The notes: generated by a model from the letters alone, not told the origin. Numbered from the stretch's first letter, positions 1 to 9,768 are shown. The stretch is DNA of 64,000 nt from Prionace glauca (GCA_037974335.1 CM075743.1:50471346-50535345); one strand, 5' to 3'. A program made the numbers and translations.

Positions 1-339
1 ACCGTCTGGCACTGCCATGGTGCCCATGGCCAGGGGCACCACACCCTGCCGCCTGACCCCCTGGGGAGCCCAATTGCCCCCCCCGCTTCATTCCAGCAGG
101 GCGGGAGATTCAATTGGGCCCAGCAAGTTCCCGATAGTCACACGCAAAACATATTTTAAAAAGATTCTAATCACTTACCTATCTTCCCAGCGATTTCCAG
201 CATGGTCTGGACTCCGACTGTTCTCCAGCTCTGGAAGATGCGTTCCCGGTGCATTCGCAAATCCTGGAAAAAGGCCAACAAAGCAATCCTCCCGACCAGA
301 CCCACCAGAAAAGTTGCAGGTCACAATGGGGGAATCAGG

Positions 340-462
340 CCCAGTGTTGAGTCAGGATGACCCTTCATTAGAGCTCTGACTCGAAACATTGGCTCTATTC
401 TCTCTCCACGTGTGTTATCAGGCCTGCTGAGACTTTCTAGCATTTTCTGTTATTATTTTGGA
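340..462 (-). repeat. Same interspersed repeat, reverse
   Basis: tgagtcaggatgacccttca, ctgactcgaaacattggctc and ttctagcattttctgttatt. The 340 bp to its left are a GC-richer stretch with no gene I recognise. Confidence 0.5.
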
Positions 463-1150
463 AAATGTTTGCAGAGTAATACCCTTCTCTGTTATCCTGA
501 ACCAAAAAGATTCTATCAATGTTTGAGTTTACATATCTATACAAAGCAACTTCCAGCAGGTTAAAGTTCATAAAATACAGCAGAATCTGAGTGAGCCATA
601 GATAGACTTGGACTAGCAGCTTAGCTTGCTATTTCAAAAGGACGAGCAACAATTGACAAAATAATGCAGAATCTGATAGGTCCTACCTATCAACAACAAA
701 ATAAAGGTAAGATACGATATTTATGTATTTTATTGTAACTCATATGTTTATATTTTGGAATCAGTTTTTGTGTTTTAACATGCTATCTTTTTGAAGAATT
801 AACTCACAATGAATCTATAAGTTTTTTTAAATTCTACCCTGATTAAAATTTTCCAATATTTCAGTTAACCCTCACTATTTTCTGACTTAGTACCACTGTT
901 CTGGACTTTCCACTAGAGACCACAAACAGTCTTGTGGGTAAACCAACACTGCTGAAATGCTAATCGCAGGTTTGCTAGACAGCAGTGATCCCCAAGCTCC
1001 TATAAGCTTCAGAGGTTTGGGCAACGACAGCAGTCACTTAAAAAGGCTGGAGAACTACCACCAATCTGTCTTCACAGGATCCTTCAAATTTAGTAGCAAT
1101 AAAGCAAAAAGCCCAAAAGCACTCTCCTGTCCAGAGCTAACTGGTTCAAC

Positions 1151-2106
1151 ATAGAACATAGAACATAGAACATTACAGCGCAGAACAGGCCCTTCGGCCC
1201 ACGATGTTGCGCCGACCAGTTACAAAACAATGACCCACTAGCCTAAACCAATCCCTTTTCATCCATAAACCTATCCACAGATCTTTTAAACGCCCCCAAA
1301 CTAGGTGCATTTACAACTGCAGCTGGCAGGGCATTCCAGTCCCTCACCACCCTCTGGGTAAAGAACCTACCCCTGACATCTGTCCTATAACTACCCCCCC
1401 TTAATTTAAAATCGTGCCCCCTCGTGTTAGCTTTCTCCATCCTAGGAAAAAGGCTATCACTATCTACCCTGTCTAAACCTCTAATCATCTTATATGTTTC
1501 AATGAGATCCCCTCTTAGCCGCCTTCTTTCCAGCGAAAACAACCCCAAATCTCTCAATCTCTCCTCATAGGATCTCCCCTCCATACCAGGCAACATCCTG
1601 GTAAACCTCCTCTGCACCCTCTCCAAAGCCTCTACATCCTTCCTGTAATGTGGGGACCAGAACTGCACACAAAACTCCAAGTGCGGCCGCACCAGAGATG
1701 TGTACAGTTGCATCATGACGCTGCGACTCCTAAATTCAATCCCCCTACCAATAAACGCCAAAACTCCGTATGCCTTCTTAACAACTTTATCTACTTGATT
1801 CCCAACTTTCAGGGATCTATGTACACATACACCTAGATCCCTCTGCTCCTCCACACTATTCAAAGTCCTCCCGTTAGCCCTATACTCAACACATCTGTTA
1901 TTCCTACCGAAATGAATTACCTCACACTTCTCCACATTAAACTCCATTCGCCACCTCTCAGCCCAGCTCTGCAACCTTTCTAAGTCATCCTGCAAACTAT
2001 GACACCCTTCCTCACAATCTACCACACCTCCGACTTTGGTGTCATCAGCAAACTTACTAATCCAATCAGCAAACTTACTAATCCATCAGCAAACTTACTA
2101 ATCCAT
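1151..2106 (-). mobile_element. CR1 LINE, 5'-truncated, C-terminal third plus 3' tail
   Basis: A minus-strand frame at 1243-2025 reads [39 protein letters not shown] and FFTQRVVRDWNALP, the CR1 thumb and C-terminal region. The 3' end has TATGTTC repeats (1152-1175). It belongs to the same subfamily as 28850-32030. The 5' truncation point carries a 20-bp unit (ATCAGCAAACTTACTAATCC) three times at 2044-2104. It sits inside another LINE fragment whose unoccupied counterpart is at 6485. Confidence 0.9.
2044..2104. repeat. 20-bp unit in three tandem copies
   Basis: ATCAGCAAACTTACTAATCC at 2044-2063, 2065-2084 and 2085-2104, at the 5' truncation edge of the CR1 copy. The unit derives from CR1 (around the FADD-T codons), so it arose during or after insertion. 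Confidence 0.9.
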
Positions 2107-2461
2107 CGAGGTTCTAAGAATTCAAAATCAGCTCTGCTGGATACAACGTTGTTCATATGCCTGAAACCAGACTCCTGAAGCAATTACTATACTCTGAACT
2201 CAGTCCCATGAAGACAGCAGAACCACTTTATGGATGTCCTCAAAGCATTTATGAAGAGGTTAAACATACCTGCTGACACATGGGAGACCCTGGCTTGCGA
2301 GTGACCAAAATGGAGAAACTTTATTCAGGAAGGTACCAAATTCATAAAGACTTTGTTGGGAACATGCAGAGCAACATCAAGATGTCAGAAGGAGCATATC
2401 AATTTCAAACTACCCACTTCCCTAACCCTTCAAGATCACCTGTCCCAGATTTTCTTTTTAT

Positions 2462-2740
2462 TTATTAGTGTCACAAGTGGGCTTGCATTAACACGGCAAT
2501 GAAGTTACTGTGAAAATCCCCTAGACGCCTCACTCCAGTACCTGTTCAAATACACCCAGGGAGAATTTGGCTTGGCCAATGAACCTAACCAGCACATCTT
2601 TCAAACTGTGAGAGGAAACTGGGACATCCGGAGGAAACCCACACAGAAACAGGGAGAATGTGCAAACTTCACCCAAGCTGGGAATCAAACCCGGGTCCCT
2701 GCACTATGAGGCAACAGTGCTAACCACTATGCCACCACGT
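2462..2740 (-). mobile_element. tRNA-headed SINE, tail type 2, reverse
   Basis: Starts ttattagtgtcacaagtggg, ends with inverse B box gaatcaaacccgggtccctg and inverse A box agtgctaaccactatgccac. Confidence 0.88.
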
Positions 2741-2984
2741 CATTCCTCCAAACTTCGCAGCTCCCTGTCAGGGAATTGGACCCCAGTCTTCTGCATGACA
2801 GTCGGGGATACTAAGCACTATACTAACGAGAACTGCATCTACACAGCATACATTGGAATTATCAACAGTTGCAGAATCCATCAAAATGGATTGCAAGCAA
2901 GTCATCCTCAATCCCAAGGGACTGCAGAGAAAAGAGCTACAACTTCATATATTGCCAAGCACGGAGAGATTCAGAATTGAAGTA

Positions 2985-3710
2985 TGTCCACATTGGTGAC
3001 ATACAATCATAGAATGGTTACAGCAGGGAAGAAGCCCATTCAGCCCTCCACAGCTGTGCCAGCTCTCTAAATGAGCAATGCGCCCAGACCTGAGCCACCC
3101 ACTTCAATCTTTTTGACCAACCAAATAAACTAAATCAAAATTAACTGAGGGACAAATTAAAAGGGGGCACCTCCCAAAAGGACAACTGCCTGAAACAAAG
3201 GAGGGGAATCTGCCCCAAAAAACAAAGGATAAAGTAGAAAAGAAACTTAAAACATCAAATCAAAATGTGATTAAAGTGGTCGATAATGCGTCCCAGCCTC
3301 TGCCATACCCAGCAGGCATGGAAGGTGTTAACAGTGCCCTCAGACACTGCATGCTCCCTCTCCAGGGCTACCCGGCGCGAATACAGCCGCAGTAGAGGGG
3401 CAGAAAGTCAGATCAGGCGACTGCCTTGGTCACCGGCTGTCTGGGCCTGTTTATGGTGAATTTTGCCAGGCTAAGAGCAGGTTCACAAGGAGATCCTCCG
3501 CCTTCCCACTCTCCTCCGCACCGGGTGCCTGTAGATCAGGGGCATGGGACTGAAGTGCAAACAGAATATCAATAAAAGGTTTTTGAGGAAACAAAAGAGT
3601 TTGGGCAGACTATAACATGAAATGCAGGCATGGTCCATGGACTCTACAAGAGTGCAGAAAGGGCAAGCCTGTGAACTGGTGCAAACTGTACTGCTGCATG
3701 CAGCACCCAA
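2985..3710 (-). mobile_element. Tx1-like (L1-clade) LINE, C-terminal zinc-knuckle region and 3' UTR
   Basis: Minus-strand reading gives STVCTSSQACPFCTLVESMD then HACISC, the CxxC...HxxxC knuckle at the C-terminus of L1/Tx1-type polyproteins, then further Leu/Phe-rich residues and a 3' UTR to about 2990. Several stops break the last part of the frame. The 5' side is lost at about 3710, where a foldback repeat begins. The 3' UTR (3057-3200) recurs at 9180-9312. Confidence 0.65.
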
Positions 3711-3834
3711 GATGTGGAGGTGCTGGCGTTGGACTGGGGTAAACACAGTGAGAAGTCTCACAACACCAGGTGAAAATCCAATAGTTTTATTTGGTAGCAA
3801 AAGCCACAAGCTTTGGCTTGTGCTACCAAATAAA
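3705..3834. repeat. Foldback repeat with Penelope-like tail
   Basis: gatgtggaggtgctggcgtt leads into a hairpin: arms 3786-3805 and 3815-3834 are inverted with 19 of 20 matches (core ttatttggtagca / gctaccaaataaa). The left part is the inverse of the tail that ends the Penelope-like element at about 36.6 kb. It lies between two Tx1-like fragments. Confidence 0.75.
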
Positions 3835-3976
3835 CCTTTTTTTTATTTCAAAAATATACTTTATTCATTAAAAAAGCTCTCAAAGAAACCATTGAAAAAT
3901 GATATCAAAAAATTACAAACAGTGCAAAAAAAGTCATTTTTATAGTACCATATGATGCTTATTTACACATTACATT

Positions 3977-5309
3977 CATTAAAGAAGAAATAGCGAGGCA
4001 CCTAGAAAAGAATGGTTTGATAGAGCAGACGCAGCACGGATTCGTTAAGGGGAAGTCATGTTTGACAAGTTTATTGGATTTCTATGAGGATGTGACTAGT
4101 GCGGTAGACAGAGGGGAACCAGTGGATGTGGTGTTTCTCGATTTTCAAAAGGCGTATGATAAAGTGCTGCACAAAAGGTTGCTTCAGAAGGTTAGGGGGC
4201 ATGGAATTGGAGGTAAGGTGTTAGCATGGATAGAGGATTGGTTATCTAATAGGAGGTAGAGAGTTGGTATCAATGGGTGCTATTCTGATCGGCGGTTGGT
4301 GACTAGTGGAGTGCCGCAGGGATTGGTGCTGGGGCCTCAGCTATTTGCCATTTATATAACTGATCTGGAGGAGGAGGCTGAGTGTAGAGTAACGAAACTT
4401 GCTGATGACACAAAGTTGAGTGGAAAAGCAAATTGCGCGGAGGGTGTGGAAAGTCTGCAGAGGGATCTGGATAGGCTGAGCGAGTGGGCGACGACCTGGC
4501 AGATGGAGTACAATGTTAGCAAGCGTGAGGTTATCCACTTTGGCAGAAATAATAGTAGGAGGGATTACTATTTAAAGGATAAAAAGCTGCAGCATGCTAC
4601 GGTCCTTGTGCAGGAGTCGCAAAAACCCAGTCTGCAGGTGCAACAGGTGATCAAGAAAGCAAATGGGATGTTGGCCTTTATAGAGAGGGGGATAGAATTT
4701 AAAAGCAGGGAGGTCTTGCTGCAACTGTATAGGTCACTGGTGAGGCCGCAGCTGGAGTACTGTGTGCAGTTTTGGTCGCCGCACTTGCGCAAGGATATTT
4801 TGGCCTTGGAGGGAGTGCAGAGAAGGTTCACTAGGCTGATACCGGAGATGAGGGGGTTAGACTATGAAGAGATACTGAATAGACTGGGTCTGTACTCGTT
4901 GGAGTTTAGAAAGATGAGGGGGGATCTTATAGAGACGTATAAGATAATGAAAGGGATGGATAGGGTAGAGGTAGAGAAATTCTTCCTGCTCAGAAAGGAC
5001 AGCAGGACTAGAGGGCACAGCCTCAAGATAAGGGGGGGGGGCAGTTTAGAACGGAGTTGAAGAGGAACTTCTTCACTCAAAGGGTGGTGAATCTCTGGAA
5101 TCCTCTGCCTGTTGAAGTGGTGAAGGCTACCTTGCTAAATATATTTAAGTCACGGGTCGATAGGTTTTTGACAGACAAGGGAATTAAGGGTTATGGGGAG
5201 AAAGCGGGAAAGTGGAATGATCCACTTCAGATCAGCCATGATCTTATTGAATGGTGGGGCAGGCTCGAAGGCTAGATGGCCTACTCCTGCTCCTATTTCT
5301 TATGTTCTT
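3977..5309 (+). mobile_element. CR1 LINE, 5'-truncated, RT palm to 3' end
   Basis: Reads [51 protein letters not shown] (Phe of FADD changed to Leu), then the thumb to [11 protein letters not shown]. One in-frame TAG falls in the RRQRV motif at 4257-4259, a short deletion removes the RDLGV block, and a frame break lies near 5060. The tail ends ttatgttctta. Flanked by an 8-bp direct repeat ATTACATT (3969-3976 and 5310-5317). Same subfamily as the copies at 13.6 and 34-37 kb. Confidence 0.92.
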
Positions 5310-5750
5310 ATTACATTTCAGTACTTAAAACTATATACATGCCTCAGATTTTACAGTGTGCTGTTATTTTTCAGATTGGCACACAGTTATGCAGGCCGAG
5401 GGTGTTCTGCAGTTACCGTACCCTCGGTGTGCCTCAGTTGAAAGGCTTTACACAGTGGTCTTTCCCCATTGTGCCTTTGCGGCGGCTGCCCCAAGCTTGA
5501 GCACTTCCCTCAGCACATAGTCCTGGACCTTGGAATGTGCCAGTCCGCAACACTCAGTCGAGGAGAAATCTTTCAGCTGGAAGATCAGCAAGTTTCGGGC
5601 AGACCAGAGTGCGTCCTTCACCGAGTTGATGACCCTCCAGCAGCAGTTGATGTTTGTCTCGGTGTGCATCCCTGGAAACAGCCCATTGAGCACAGAGTCC
5701 TGCGTCACAGTGCTGTTCGGGATAAACCTTGACAAATACCACTGCATCTC

Positions 5751-5905
5751 ATGTTTTTGATAAGAGAGGGGATTAAGGGTTATGGGGAGAGGACGGGAAT
5801 GTGGAACTGAGCCACGACAGATCAGCCATGATCTTTTCGAATGGCGGGGCAGGCTCGAAGGGCTAGATGGCCTACTCCTGCTCCTATTTCTTATGTTCTT
5901 ATGTT
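5751..5905 (+). mobile_element. CR1 3' end, short 5'-truncated copy
   Basis: Begins within gataagagaggggattaagg and ends in ttatgttcttatgttc, the terminal repeats of the CR1 subfamily. It interrupts the Tx1-like LINE immediately after its ECAFAKKVW motif. Confidence 0.88.
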
Positions 5906-6366
5906 CACTCCAGACTTTCTTTGCAAAGGCACATTCCACGAAGAGGTGTGTGGCCGACTCATCACCCCAACAGCTGCTTCAAGGGCAGCGTGCGGTGATG
6001 TTGAGACCTCGAGCGTGCATAAAGGATCTGACAGGGAGTGCCCTTCTCACCACCAGCCAAGCCAGATCTTGGTGCTTGCTTGTGAGTTCTGGTGATGAGG
6101 CATTCTGCCAGACGATTGACAATCTGCTCAGGGAACCATCTGACAGGATCTACCATCTCCTTTTCTCTCTGGGCCTCAAGCACACTACGCGCTGACCACT
6201 GCTTGATCGCCATGTTGTCAAAGGTGTGTTTCCGGAAAAATTTGTCCATGAAGGACAAATGATGCAGTATGGTCCAACTACTTGGACTGTCCTGCGACAG
6301 TGTGGCCAGACCCACTCTCCGCAACACTTGGGGCAGGTAGAACCTTGGACTTTAAGCTGGTGTTGT

Positions 6367-6470
6367 AAGAACATAAGAACTAGGAGCAGGTGTCCCTCAA
6401 GCCTGCCCCGCCATTCACTAAGATCATGGCTGATCTGAAGTGGATCAGTTCCACTTTCCCGCTTTCTCCA
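6367..6470 (-). mobile_element. CR1 3' tail, minus strand
   Basis: aagaacataagaactaggag followed by the gccattcactaagatcatgg-type tail; about 100 bp, truncated just before the LINE fragment at 6466. Confidence 0.8.
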
Positions 6471-6765
6471 GAGCTAACTGGTTCAACACCGAGGTTCTAA
6501 CAATTCAAAATCAGCTTTGCTGGATACGACATGTTGTTCAGACGCCTGAAACCAGACTCCTGAAGCAATTACTGTATTCTGAACTCAGTCCCATGAAGGC
6601 AGCAGAAACAGTTTATGGATGTCTTGAGCATAAGATTTGTGCTCAAGTTGTGAGACTTGTTACTCTGCAGCACCCACCAGCCCAGGTCCCTGAGATCAGC
6701 CACCCAGTTCACAGCACAGTCTTCCCTTTGCAGATAATAACCCAATTAACATTTTAACTGCCTGC
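6466..6765 (+). mobile_element. Second copy of the same LINE C-terminal fragment (unoccupied site)
   Basis: Plus-strand reading NQLCWIRHVVQTPETRLL then KQLLYSELSPMKAAE, the WxxHVxxxxxxRLxKxxLYxEL signature. It aligns with 1130-1151 and 2107-2240 but lacks the CR1, so it records the empty site. It ends against the GC-rich promoter block. Confidence 0.6.
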
Positions 6766-6909
6766 ATTAAGCCCTCAGCAGCCCCGCACTGTCCTGCTGT
6801 GGGTTACTGAACTGGTTTCGCGCGAATTGTCCCGGAACCTCCACGGCACGTGATCCGGATACCGAGAGAGAGCGCGCGCGACTCGGGCCTGGAACGGAGG
6901 GACAGGGCG

Positions 6910-6990
6910 AGGAGAGGCCCCGGCTTGGCGGTGTGAGGAGAGGCCCCGGCTTGGCGGTGTGAGGAGAGGCCCCGGCTTGGCGGTGTGAGG
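6910..6990. repeat. 26-bp minisatellite, three copies
   Basis: Unit gaggagaggccccggcttgg plus cggtgt repeats three times without visible change next to the large G-run array. It shares GAGGAGAGG and CCCGG with the larger array, so both probably grew from the same GC-rich promoter sequence. Confidence 0.85.
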
Positions 6991-7083
6991 AGAGGGTTCC
7001 CCCGGCCCCGGTTCCAGCCCCATAGAAGTGAGGAGAGGAGAGGGCTCCCGGCCCCGGCTCCAGAGGGTGGGGCCCCGGCCCTG

Positions 7084-8560
7084 CGGGTGAGGAGAGGAGA
7101 GGGTCCCGGGGGGGAGGAGAGGAGAGGGTCCCGGGGGGGGGGGGGGGGTGAGGAGAGGGTCCCGGGGGGGGGGGGGGGGGGGAGTGAGGAGAGGGTCCCG
7201 GGGGGGGGGGGGGGGGGGGGAGTGAGGAGAGGGTCCCGGGGGGGGGGGGGGGGTGAGGAGAGGGTCCCGGGGGGGGGGGGGGGTGAGGAGAGGGTCCCGG
7301 GGGGGGGGGGGGTGAGGAGAGGGTCCCGGGGGGGGGGGGGGGGTGAGGAGAGGGTCCCGGGGGGGGGGGGGGGGTGAGGAGAGGGTCCCGGGGGGGGGGG
7401 GGGGGGGGGGTGAGGAGAGGGTCCCGGGGGGGGGGGGGGGGGTGAGGAGAGGGTCCCGGGGGGGGGGGGGGGGTGAGGAGAGGGTCCCGGGGGGGGGGGG
7501 GGTGAGGAGAGGGTCCCGGGGGGGGGGGGTGAGGAGAGGGTCCCGGGGGGGGGGGGGGGGTGAGGAGAGGGTCCCGGGGGGGGGGGGGTGAGGAGAGGGT
7601 CCCGGGGGGGGGGGGGGTGAGGAGAGGGTCCCGGGGGGGGGGGGGGTGAGGAGAGGGTCCCGGGGGGGGGGGGGGGTGAGGAGAGGGTCCCGGGGGGGGG
7701 GGGGTGAGGAGAGGGTCCCGGGGGGGGGGGGGTGAGGAGAGGGTCCCGGGGGGGGGGGTGAGGAGAGGGTCCCGGGGGGGGGAGAGAGGAGGAGGGTCCC
7801 GGGGGGGGGGGGGGGGAGAGAGGAGGAGGGTCCCGGGGGGGGGGGGAGAGAGGAGGAGGGTCCCGGGGGGGGGGGGGGAGAGAGGAGGAGGGTCCCGGGG
7901 GGGGGGGGGAGAGAGGAGGAGGGTCCCGGGGGGGGGGGGAGAGAGGAGGAGGGTCCCGGGGGGGGGGGGAGAGAGGAGGAGGGTCCCGGGGGGGGGGGGG
8001 GAGAGAGGAGGAGGGTCCCGGGGGGGGGGGGGGAGAGAGGAGGAGGGTCCCGGGGGGGGGGGAGAGAGGAGGAGGGTCCCGGGGGGGGGGGGGAGAGAGG
8101 AGGAGGGTCCCGGGGGTGGGGGGGGGGGGAGGAGGGTCCCGGGGGGGGGGGGAGAGGAGGGGGGTCCCGACCCCGGGGTGAGGAGAGGAGGAGGGTCCCG
8201 GGGGGGGGGGGGGAGAGAGGAGGAGGGTCCCGGGGGGGGGGGGGAGAGAGGAGGAGGGTCCCGGGGGGGGGGGAGAGAGGAGGAGGGTCCGGGGGGGGGG
8301 GGGGAGGAGGAGGGTCCCGGGGGTGGGGGGGGGGGGGAGGAGGGTCCCGGGGGGGGGGGAGAGGAGGGGGGTCCCGACCCCGGGGTGAGGAGAGGAGGGG
8401 GGTCCCGGCCCCGGGGTGAGGAGAGGAGGGGGGTCCCGGCCCCGGGGTGAGGAGAGGAGGGGGGTCCCGGCCCCGGGGTGAGGAGAGGAGGGGGGTCCCG
8501 GCCCCGGGGTGAGGAGAGGAGGGGGGTCCCGGCCCCGGGGTGAGGAGTGGGCCCCGGCTC
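7084..8560. repeat. G-run minisatellite, about 1.5 kb, three related unit types
   Basis: Tandem units each hold GGGTCCC followed by a run of 8 to over 20 G. From 7084 to about 7780 the unit is TGAGGAGAGGGTCCC plus a G-run. From about 7780 to 8150 it is GAGAGAGGAGGAGGGTCCC plus a G-run. From about 8150 to 8550 a 31-bp unit with GTCCCGGCCCC replaces much of the G-run. Neighbouring small arrays lie at 6910-6990 (26-bp unit, three copies) and 8540-8610 (two copies). Long proline/arginine frames on the minus strand are by-products of the repeat. The G strand is the plus strand, non-template for OARD1, with strong G-quadruplex potential. Confidence 0.95.
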
Positions 8561-8660
8561 GGGATGACGGTGTGAGGAGAGGGCCCCGGCTCGGGATGAC
8601 GGTGTGAGGAGGGGCTCCCGGCCCCTGAGGCTGGGGAGAATCGGGAGGCGGCCCCACACT

Positions 8661-8684
8661 TTTGGCGCCGGTTGCCGGGGTAAC
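8661..8684. promoter_or_regulatory. Adjacent E2F-type and RFX X-box-type sites
   Basis: TTTGGCGCC at 8661-8669 fits the E2F consensus TTTSSCGC. GTTGCCGGGGTAAC at 8671-8684 fits the palindromic X-box GTTRCC-N2-GGYAAC. One base separates them, inside CpG-dense sequence. Binding is an inference from consensus only. Confidence 0.45.
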
Positions 8685-8999
8685 CGACCCTCTGGCCGCG
8701 CTCCCACTCTAACTGCCATTCCGGCGGGCTGTGTGACCGAGCGTGGCGCTGAAACCATTCCCGTGGCTTTGTTCAGAACTTCCTTTATTAAATGCAGCTT
8801 TTTGTACTAAAATCATCCAAACTTGGCCTCAATATTGGTGAACATAATCTCCCAGTGTGGAGATCAACCCCCCCAGCAAACAATCTGGCTAATGTCACCA
8901 TTCCAGAATAGTCCTGATTTTAAAAACATCATGATATGTAAGAAAATGGCTCTGTAACTTAAACTGTAGAAGTGTACTTGGAATTTTAAATTACTTTTT

Positions 9000-9353
9000 T
9001 TCACTCCATTCTTTAAAGTTATAAAGCCAATGCTCAGAGTGGACCAGGCAAATCCCAATCCATTCCTCCCTTGCTCCAAAATTCAAATTCAAAATCTAAA
9101 TTAATCCAATTCCTGGTCCCCGCAAGGGGGACAAATCTGATTCAAGTTGACAGGATAAGACATTGCACCCCATCTCGGGTGTGCCAGCTTTCGGAATGAG
9201 CAATGCACCTAGACTGGAGCCACCCACTTCAATCTTTTTGACCAACCAAATAAACGAAATCAAATTAAAAGGAGGCAGCTCCCAATAGGAGGGAAACTGC
9301 CTGAAACGACAAAGATCTGATACTTGATCTTGACCAAAAGCCTGAGAAGTGTA
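9000..9353 (-). pseudogene. U2 snRNA-like copy interrupted by Tx1-like LINE 3' UTR sequence
   Basis: On the minus strand 9349-9322 reads CTTCTCAGGCTTTTGGTCAA then GATCAAGT, 24 of 28 identical to the U2 5' end. From about 9162 the U2 order resumes with TGTCTTATC, then a GTCCCC/GGGGAC hairpin (9132-9116) at the place of U2 stem IIa. TTTTGGAGCAAGGGAGGAAT and GGTCCACTCTGAGCATTGG follow, matching U2's TTTTTGGAGCAGGGAGATGG and CGTCCACTCCACGCATCGAC. An A-rich stretch follows near 9005. The block between (about 9180-9312) matches the 3' UTR of the LINE at 3057-3200. Too diverged to be a working U2. It could be a retrocopy later hit by a LINE, or a copy of a LINE-interrupted U2 gene. Confidence 0.7.
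9179..9312 (-). mobile_element. Tx1-like LINE 3' UTR fragment inside the U2-like copy
   Basis: Shares ccacccacttcaatcttttt, gaccaaccaaataaac and the block ending at ctgcctgaaac with 3057-3200, where the same sequence follows the end of a Tx1-like ORF on the same strand. No coding part is present. The Tx1 clade includes Keno, a LINE known to target U2 genes in fish, which makes this placement notable. Confidence 0.6.
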
Positions 9354-9436
9354 CTTCATACCGCATTTAAAACAAAAATGTTAAGTCCATGAAGCTTTTC
9401 TTGATGTGGCCCAAGTGAATCTTTCTTCCTCAATTA

Positions 9437-9768
9437 TCACACGACAAGGGTAGCATGGTGATTAGCATTGATGCCTCACAGCCCCAGGGATCTGGGTTTG
9501 AGTCCCAGGTTGGGCCACTGTCTGTGTGGCGTTTGCACATTCTCCTTGTGTCTTCATGATGCTCTGGTTTCTTCCCGCTGCCCAAAGATGAGTGGGTTAT
9601 GTTGGTTGGCCATGCTAAATTGCCCCTTAGTATCCTGGAATGCATAGATTAGATGGATTAGCAGGTAAATATATGTGGAGTTACAGGGAAAGGGCCTGGG
9701 TGGGATTGTTGTCAGTGCAGACTCAATGGGCTGAGTGGCTTCCTTCTGCTCTGTAGGGTTTCTATGAT
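9437..9768 (+). mobile_element. tRNA-headed SINE, tail type 1
   Basis: tRNA-like head with A box (tggtgattagcattgatg) and B box (gggtttgagtccc), body ttgcacattctccttgtgtc, and tail ctgctctgtagggtttctat. HE1-like in layout; family name not certain. Confidence 0.85.

Larger units (their letters stand above)
1120..2461 (+). mobile_element. LINE C-terminal fragment (GHVxRMxxxRL...LLYxEL type), split by CR1
   Basis: Pieces 1120-1151 and 2107-2461. The right piece contains the degraded motif of the form TRLLKQLLYSELSP, better preserved at 6520-6600, then KWRNFIQEGTKFI, resembling the W-R-x-x-I-x-x-G ending of several fish LINE polyproteins. The clade cannot be fixed from this piece. A SINE follows at 2462. 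Confidence 0.55.
3835..6366 (-). mobile_element. Tx1-like LINE 3' region, split by two CR1 insertions
   Basis: Three pieces of one element: 3835-3976 (A/T-rich 3' tail), 5310-5750 and 5906-6366. Minus-strand reading of the right piece gives HHLSFMDKFFRKHTFDNM and ends in ECAFAKKVWSE at about 5906, the knuckle motif that precedes W in Tx1/L1-type ORF2. The middle piece continues INCCWRVINSVKDALW and LGAAAAKAQWG. The interruptions are CR1 copies at 3977-5309 and 5751-5905. The 5' end stops at about 6366, against another CR1 tail. Numerous stops; not functional. Confidence 0.7.
6800..8770. promoter_or_regulatory. CpG-dense GC-rich block, probable OARD1 (possibly bidirectional) promoter
   Basis: The block contrasts sharply with its AT-rich surroundings and is dense in CG dinucleotides at both ends (6820-6920 and 8640-8760), as in vertebrate CpG-island promoters. 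It lies 2.5 kb upstream of the first OARD1 coding exon. The right end holds TTTGGCGCC (E2F-type, 8661-8669) and GTTGCCGGGGTAAC (RFX X-box type, 8671-8684). The left end holds an E-box CACGTG (6847-6852) followed by an ETS-like CCGGAT. The middle is a minisatellite. In human, OARD1 and NFYA are divergent from one region, so leftward transcription toward NFYA is possible; no NFYA exon is visible here. Confidence 0.6.

Noticed and set aside
5448-5939. A possible novel 163-residue gene on the minus strand
   Set aside because: The frame is a mix of Tx1-like LINE and an inserted CR1 tail.
1-6765. NFYA 5' exons on the minus strand
   Set aside because: Expected from human synteny, but no sequence resembling the NFYA N-terminus was found; probably outside the window.
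7084-8560. Regularly spaced repeats resembling a CRISPR array
   Set aside because: Spacers are only G-runs and the setting is a vertebrate promoter.
6767-8758. A 663-residue proline-rich frame on the minus strand and glycine/arginine frames on the plus strand
   Set aside because: They are translations of the G-run minisatellite in several frames at once, with no domain or start context.
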